Below, one piece after another: positions 5,287-7,651 of a DNA stretch of 7,651 nucleotides (its first letter is position 1; each line of letters begins with the position of its first letter). The DNA is from JBIIUJ01 sp044340025. Its GTDB lineage: Bacteria > Pseudomonadota > Alphaproteobacteria > Caulobacterales > Aquidulcibacteraceae. The translations under genes were made by a program, and so were the position numbers. The notes under the pieces are model-generated. The model saw only the letters and a program-made list of their open reading frames with translations, made no database searches and was not told the origin of the DNA. The stretch spans positions 1 through 7,651 of the forward strand of contig JBIIUJ010000125.1 of NCBI GenBank assembly GCA_044340025.1, written 5' to 3'.

Positions 5287-5337
5287 GACGCGCATCGAAT
5301 TCGGTGCGAATATAGCGCCGTTATCGATGCGCGTCGA
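5287..5337 (-). promoter_or_regulatory. Promoter and operator of the Phd-RelE-like module
   Basis: On the minus strand a -35-like TCGACG (plus 5332-5337) is followed after exactly 17 bases by a -10-like TATATT (plus 5309-5314). A perfect 12-bp inverted repeat, GACGCGCATCGA (5287-5298) and TCGATGCGCGTC (5324-5335), brackets the -10 box and overlaps the -35. This is the arrangement expected for antitoxin autorepression. The AGGAGG ribosome site directly follows the proximal arm, so in mRNA starting at the -10 only one arm would be transcribed; this argues for a DNA operator, not an RNA hairpin. Confidence 0.75.
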
Positions 5338-5349
5338 GGATTTCGGTGG

Positions 5350-5910
5350 TCAGGCGATCCGGTAAACCCGCCCGCGTCCCTCGACCTTCTCGGACGTCAC
5401 GTCGAGCCCGAGCTTCTTCTTCAGCGCTCCGGCGATCGCGCCGCGCACCGTATGCGACTGCCAGCCGGTGGCTGCGGTGATCTCCTCGATGGTCGCGCCA
5501 TCCGGCGCGCGCAGCATGGCGATCAGCGCGGCCTGCTTGGTCCCGGCGCGTGGCGTGCGTGTCGATTGCGCGGCTCCAGAAGGAGCGTTCGTCGAGGGAT
5601 CCTCCGGCGGCGCATCTGTCGCGCTCGCGGGCACGATTTCGGTTTCATCCGTCTCGATGCCGATGGCGGCAAGACCCGCGTCGGTAGCGACCAGCGTCGT
5701 GCCGTGGCCGTCGCCGGTTTCGCGCCAGACCGGTTCGCCACGTCGTGCGTTGACTTCGACCTCCTGCAGCAGGCCTTTCGTAATCATCGTGGCGACGACC
5801 TTGGCGGCTGCCCCGCCCCGCAAACTGTCGGGCAGCGGCAGGGCGATGCGTTCGGGTCGCTGCGCGGCAGCGCTCAGGATGATGGCTTGGGTGTCGGAAA
5901 GCTGGGTCAT
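5350..5910 (-). CDS. DUF3489 family protein, winged-helix-like
   Basis: The 186-aa product starts at the ATG at plus 5908-5910, six bases after GGAGG. The N-terminal part (~4-85, LSDTQAIILSAAAQRPERIA and later TTLVATDAGLAAIGI) resembles a helical/winged module. A disordered Pro/Thr/Ala-rich linker (~90-122) follows, then the conserved DUF3489 domain (~124-186): KQAALIAMLRAPDGATIEEI, TGWQSHTVRGAIAGALKKKL and GRGRVYRI. That domain looks like a winged helix-turn-helix and is likely DNA-binding. The family is common in alphaproteobacterial prophages next to terminase genes; its role is unproven, regulatory binding being a reasonable inference. It follows the 73-aa gene on the same strand, with a GC-rich hairpin in the gap, and may be transcribed from the divergent region at 6251-6310. 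Confidence 0.88.
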   Translation of the reverse strand: MTQLSDTQAIILSAAAQRPERIALPLPDSLRGGAAAKVVATMITKGLLQEVEVNARRGEPVWRETGDGHGTTLVATDAGLAAIGIETDETEIVPASATDAPPEDPSTNAPSGAAQSTRTPRAGTKQAALIAMLRAPDGATIEEITAATGWQSHTVRGAIAGALKKKLGLDVTSEKVEGRGRVYRIA

Positions 5911-5964
5911 CTTAAACCTCCGGTTCGAGAGCGGCGCGACCCTCGCGGCGCTTCTACGAGGCCA

Positions 5965-5984
5965 AGCCCCGCAATCGCGGGGCT
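5965..5984 (-). terminator. GC-rich hairpin between the 73-aa gene and DUF3489 (terminator-like, no T-run)
   Basis: AGCCCCGC (5965-5972) pairs perfectly with GCGGGGCT (5977-5984) around a four-base loop. It lies 19 bases past the stop of the 73-aa gene and about 55 bases before the DUF3489 start. No T-run follows on either strand, so it is not a classical Rho-independent terminator. It could attenuate transcription, stabilise the upstream message, or mark a processing point giving unequal expression of the two genes. Confidence 0.4.
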
Positions 5985-6003
5985 GGCGCGGAGGTCGGCC
6001 GGA

Positions 6004-6225
6004 TCATTCGGCGTGTTCGCCCTCGCGGAAGGCGCTGTCGGTGATGCGCTTCAGGAGTTCGGCGTAGTGGGCGAGCGTCCCGACATGGCCCCAATGCACC
6101 TCGTCGGGATGGACCTCGAAATGCTCGTCGCTCAGTGCGGCGAGCCGCGCCAGCATGGCGTCGATCTCGACCTTGCGGGCGATGAAGGCGTCGAGGGCCT
6201 GGGCGTTCTTGGTGGCGCGGGTCAT
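6004..6225 (-). CDS. Conserved small phage protein of unknown function (73 aa)
   Basis: The 73-residue protein starts at the ATG at plus 6223-6225, seven bases after GGGAG. It is mainly helical and acidic: AQALDAFIARKVEIDAMLAR (9-28), then HPDEVHWGHVGTLAHYAELL (39-58) and a C-terminal EGEHAE. I recall near-identical short proteins beside DUF3489 and terminase genes in alphaproteobacterial phages, but no function has been assigned. There is no membrane segment. The HxxE/HWGHxG cluster of three His residues (39, 44, 47) with nearby acids could bind a metal; that is speculation. It is first in a minus-strand pair with DUF3489 and is divergent from the terminase small subunit, sharing the palindromic control region at 6251-6310. 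Confidence 0.75.
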   Translation of the reverse strand: MTRATKNAQALDAFIARKVEIDAMLARLAALSDEHFEVHPDEVHWGHVGTLAHYAELLKRITDSAFREGEHAE

Positions 6226-6250
6226 CGAAATTCTCCCTGGTTCGTGACCC

Positions 6251-6292
6251 CATACAGGCTCTGTCGGGCGCGCTTATCAAGGCAATAAGCGC
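6251..6292 (-). promoter_or_regulatory. Leftward promoter with overlapping palindromic operator
   Basis: On the minus strand TTGATA (plus 6275-6280) matches the -35 consensus at five of six bases; a weaker -10, TGTATG (plus 6251-6256), follows after 18 bases. A perfect inverted repeat, GCGCTTAT (6270-6277) and ATAAGCGC (6285-6292), with a 7-base spacer, covers the -35 box. A repressor bound there would block expression of the 73-aa and DUF3489 genes. The palindrome is exact; the -10 is the weak part. Confidence 0.55.
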
Positions 6293-6295
6293 ATC

Positions 6296-6310
6296 AAAAC
6301 ATTATGTTTT
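6296..6310 (+). promoter_or_regulatory. AT-rich 15-bp palindrome upstream of the terminase small subunit gene
   Basis: AAAACAT (6296-6302) and ATGTTTT (6304-6310) form a perfect palindrome around one central T, immediately before the terS ribosome site (GGAG 6312-6315). It stands out in GC-rich DNA and contains -10-like sequence. It could be a second operator beside the one at 6270-6292, controlling rightward packaging-gene expression. Confidence 0.5.
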
Positions 6311-6320
6311 CGGAGCTGGC

Positions 6321-6884
6321 ATGCAGGGCATGAGCGAGCGCCGGTACGCGTCCCATGTCGGCTTGTCGCGGGGCGCGATCCAGAAGGCGAAGACGTCCGG
6401 AAGGCTCGTCCTTCATGCCGACGGTTCGATCGATGTGCTGGCCAGCGATGCGCGCCGCGCGTCGATGACCGACCCCTCGAAGCAGCGTCGCGATGGCGGC
6501 GAGGCCAAGCTGAAGCCCGTCCCCGATGCGGCCCTGTCCGCGGTCGGCGACACCCTGCGCGAGAGCGGGATCGCGCCGTCTCCGGCTGGCGGCGGGACCA
6601 CGTTCCTTCAGGCGAAGACCGCCAACGAGGTGCTGAAGGCTCAGGAACGGCGTCTGCGTCTGCAGCGCATGAAGGGCGAGGTCATCGACCGGGCGCGGGC
6701 GACGGCGCTCGTCTTTCGACTGGCGCGCGAGGAGCGCGACGCGTGGGCGAACTGGCCCGCACGGATCGCGGCGCTGATGGCGGCGGAGCTCGGCCTCGAA
6801 GCGCACGCGATGCAGAAGGTTCTGGAGGCCCATGTCCGAGCGCACCTCGCCGATCTCGCCGAGGTCGCCGCAGACTTTCGCTGA
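6321..6884 (+). CDS. Phage terminase small subunit-like protein
   Basis: The 187-aa product starts at ATG 6321, five bases after GGAG; a second Met at 6330 is possible. The N-terminus (SERRYASHVGLSRGAIQKAK, then TSGRLVLHADGSIDVLASD) is a helix-turn-helix of the Nu1/terminase-small type that recognises the phage packaging site. After a Gly/Pro-rich linker (~83-95), a long helical region follows (TANEVLKAQERRLRLQRMKG, then VIDRARATALVFRLAREERD), then NWPARIAALMAAELGLEAHA, which I take as the oligomerisation and large-subunit contact part. Its 3' end overlaps the terminase large subunit start by 53 bases, normal for a packaging operon. No damage is visible. Related proteins are often annotated only as hypothetical or elements of external origin. 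Confidence 0.8.
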   Translation: MQGMSERRYASHVGLSRGAIQKAKTSGRLVLHADGSIDVLASDARRASMTDPSKQRRDGGEAKLKPVPDAALSAVGDTLRESGIAPSPAGGGTTFLQAKTANEVLKAQERRLRLQRMKGEVIDRARATALVFRLAREERDAWANWPARIAALMAAELGLEAHAMQKVLEAHVRAHLADLAEVAADFR

Positions 6885-7527
6885 CGCGGACCGTCGGTTC
6901 GATGAGCTGTTCGCCTTCGAAGGCGTCGATGCGCTCGTCCAGGCCTGGCGTGATGGGCTCACGCCCGATCCGGCGCTCACCGTCTCTGAATGGGCGGATC
7001 GGCACCGGTTCCTGAGCCCGCGCGCTTCGGCGGAACCCGGGCGCTATCGCACGGACCGCACGCCCTGCATGCGCGCCATCATGGATGCGCTATCGCCCGG
7101 CAACGCCGCGCGCCGCATCGTCTTCATGAAGGCGGCGCAGGTCGGCGCGACCGAGGCCGGGAACAACTGGATCGGCTATGTCATCCACCATGCGCCAGGA
7201 CCCATGCTCGCGGTCCAGCCCACGGTGGAGCTGGCCAAGCGCTTCTCGCGCCAGCGCATCGATCCGCTGATTGCGGAAAGCCCTGTGCTTCGAGAGCGCG
7301 TCAAACCGCAGCGCTCGCGCGACGCCGGCAACACAGTTCTGTCGAAGGAGTTTCCGGCGGGGCTTCTGGTCATCACCGGCGCCAACAGCGCGGTCGGCCT
7401 GCGCTCCATGCCGGCGCGCTATCTGTTTCTCGACGAGGTCGACGCCTATCCGCCGTCCGCCGGGATAGGCCGTGCCCCTCTGGACGGCCTCGCCGAGATA
7501 GACCCGGTTGCTGATCAGCTTGTATAG
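6832..7527 (+). pseudogene. Terminase large subunit (GpA family), truncated after ~211 residues
   Basis: This is the ATPase part of a GpA-family packaging motor. Family hallmarks are SEWADRHRFLSPRASAEPGR (52-71), the nucleotide-binding FMKAAQVGATEAGNN (98-112), PTVELAKRFSRQRIDPLI (130-147), DAGNTVLSKEF, ITGANSAVGLRSMPARYLFL (181-200) and the Walker B DEVD (201-204). Immediately after AYPPSAG (205-211) the similarity ends. The last ~20 residues, up to TGA 7525-7527, are antisense to a serine recombinase gene. Full-length members are around 600-700 aa, so the rest of the ATPase and the entire nuclease domain are missing and it cannot package DNA. The ATG at 6832 sits only three bases after GGAGG (6824-6828), inside the small-subunit gene. 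The intact part is unmutated, suggesting a recent break or an assembly join. Confidence 0.9.
7456..7467. other. Junction J2: terminase large subunit / serine recombinase
   Basis: Plus-strand terminase sequence (AYPPSAG) and minus-strand recombinase sequence (GTAYPG) meet here. GCCGGG at 7459-7464 fits both proteins, so the breakpoint lies within a shared stretch of about six bases. Both genes are convergent and both lose their 3' parts at this point. Short homology at the joint suits illegitimate recombination. Confidence 0.65.
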
Positions 7528-7651
7528 GAAGCCCTTGTCGATCGGCTTGCCGCGCTTGTTCAGCACGCCTTCGGCCGCGAGCGCCTTGGCCAGCGTCGTG
7601 GCGGAGCCGATGGCGACGAACCTCTCGAAGATCATCCGGACCGTCGCGGCC
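7459..7651 (-). pseudogene. Large serine recombinase, internal fragment (runs off right edge, C-terminus lost)
   Basis: Reading leftward from the right edge, the minus strand encodes about 64 residues including VRMIFERFVAIGSATTLAKA, LNKRGKPIDKGFLYKLISNR and VYLGEAVQRGTAYPG. This is the Recombinase domain (PF07508 type) that follows the catalytic resolvase domain in large serine recombinases, used for integration and excision of phages, ICEs and SCC-like elements. The catalytic Ser domain would lie beyond the right edge. After YPG, where relatives continue with about EH(E/Q)AIID, the frame enters antisense terminase sequence and runs on to a stop at 7090-7092. The zinc-ribbon and coiled-coil C-terminal region is thus missing. 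The reading frame itself shows no decay. Unless this is an assembly join, the enzyme would be non-functional or have a foreign tail. Confidence 0.85.

Noticed and set aside
5452..6288. 278-codon open frame on the plus strand
   Set aside because: It is antisense to DUF3489 and the 73-aa gene, both with good ribosome sites and recognised sequence; its Arg/Gly-rich product resembles nothing.
6294..6980. 228-codon open frame on the minus strand
   Set aside because: It is antisense to the terminase small and large subunit genes and has no recognisable domain.
616..7467. Single inversion between two sites as the explanation of both broken gene pairs
   Set aside because: Inverting the block would not rejoin the parts of any of the four genes: relaxase C-terminus would face terminase N-terminus and recombinase would face RuvC C-terminus. 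I also see no inverted repeat at the ends.
1..7651. tRNA gene or tRNA-type attachment site
   Set aside because: No cloverleaf-like segment or tRNA 3'-end sequence was seen on either strand at the junctions or between genes.

Overview
The window is high-GC DNA with strong GGAGG-type ribosome sites. Its protein families (a ParB/DNA-methylase fusion, DUF6362, DUF7220, DUF3489 and a GpA-type terminase) are ones I know from prophage-like elements of Alphaproteobacteria such as Hyphomicrobiales, Rhodobacterales or Sphingomonadales. I infer an alphaproteobacterial accessory region. There are no core chromosomal genes, no tRNA or rRNA, and no CRISPR array.

Layout. Positions 1-~623 (minus) hold the C-terminal part of a protein resembling a mobilization relaxase; it runs off the left edge and has lost its N-terminus. 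At ~620-630 the sequence switches abruptly to the C-terminal tail of a RuvC/RNase H-fold phage resolvase (plus, to 799). A tightly coupled plus-strand run follows: a small conserved phage protein (796-999) and a DUF6362 protein (980-1420). On the minus strand sits a VapBC toxin-antitoxin pair (1404-2041) with a palindromic operator at 2052-2079. About 475 bp without a gene (2042-2516) contain a three-unit 15-bp repeat. Next come a ParB-like/N4-N6 DNA methyltransferase fusion (2517-3836, plus), an exported CIA30-domain protein (3837-4439, minus), a DUF7220 membrane protein (4465-4755, plus), a Phd-RelE/ParE pair (4691-5274, minus) with a clear promoter-operator, and the minus-strand pair DUF3489 (5350-5910) and a 73-aa conserved protein (6004-6225). 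A divergent control region with two palindromes (6251-6310) separates that pair from the terminase small subunit (6321-6884, plus) and the terminase large subunit (from 6832). The large subunit is cut after about 211 residues, at ~7459-7467, where a minus-strand serine recombinase begins and runs off the right edge.

How it fits together. The plus strand carries a phage DNA-metabolism and packaging module: resolvase, methyltransferase, TerS and TerL. The minus strand carries stabilisation or cargo genes (two toxin-antitoxin systems and the CIA30 protein) wedged between phage genes, with abutting or overlapping stop codons at all three convergent boundaries. The phage block of about 6.84 kb is truncated at both ends. 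The two flanking fragments, recombinase on the right and relaxase on the left, lie on the same strand and would be neighbours if the block were removed. The simplest readings are a phage fragment that replaced part of a mobilizable element by illegitimate recombination, or an assembly chimera. I do not see a clearly new multi-gene defence system. The most unusual items are the double-truncation architecture, the exported CIA30 protein inside a phage module, the toxin-antitoxin/phage gene overlaps, and several undescribed palindromes and repeats.
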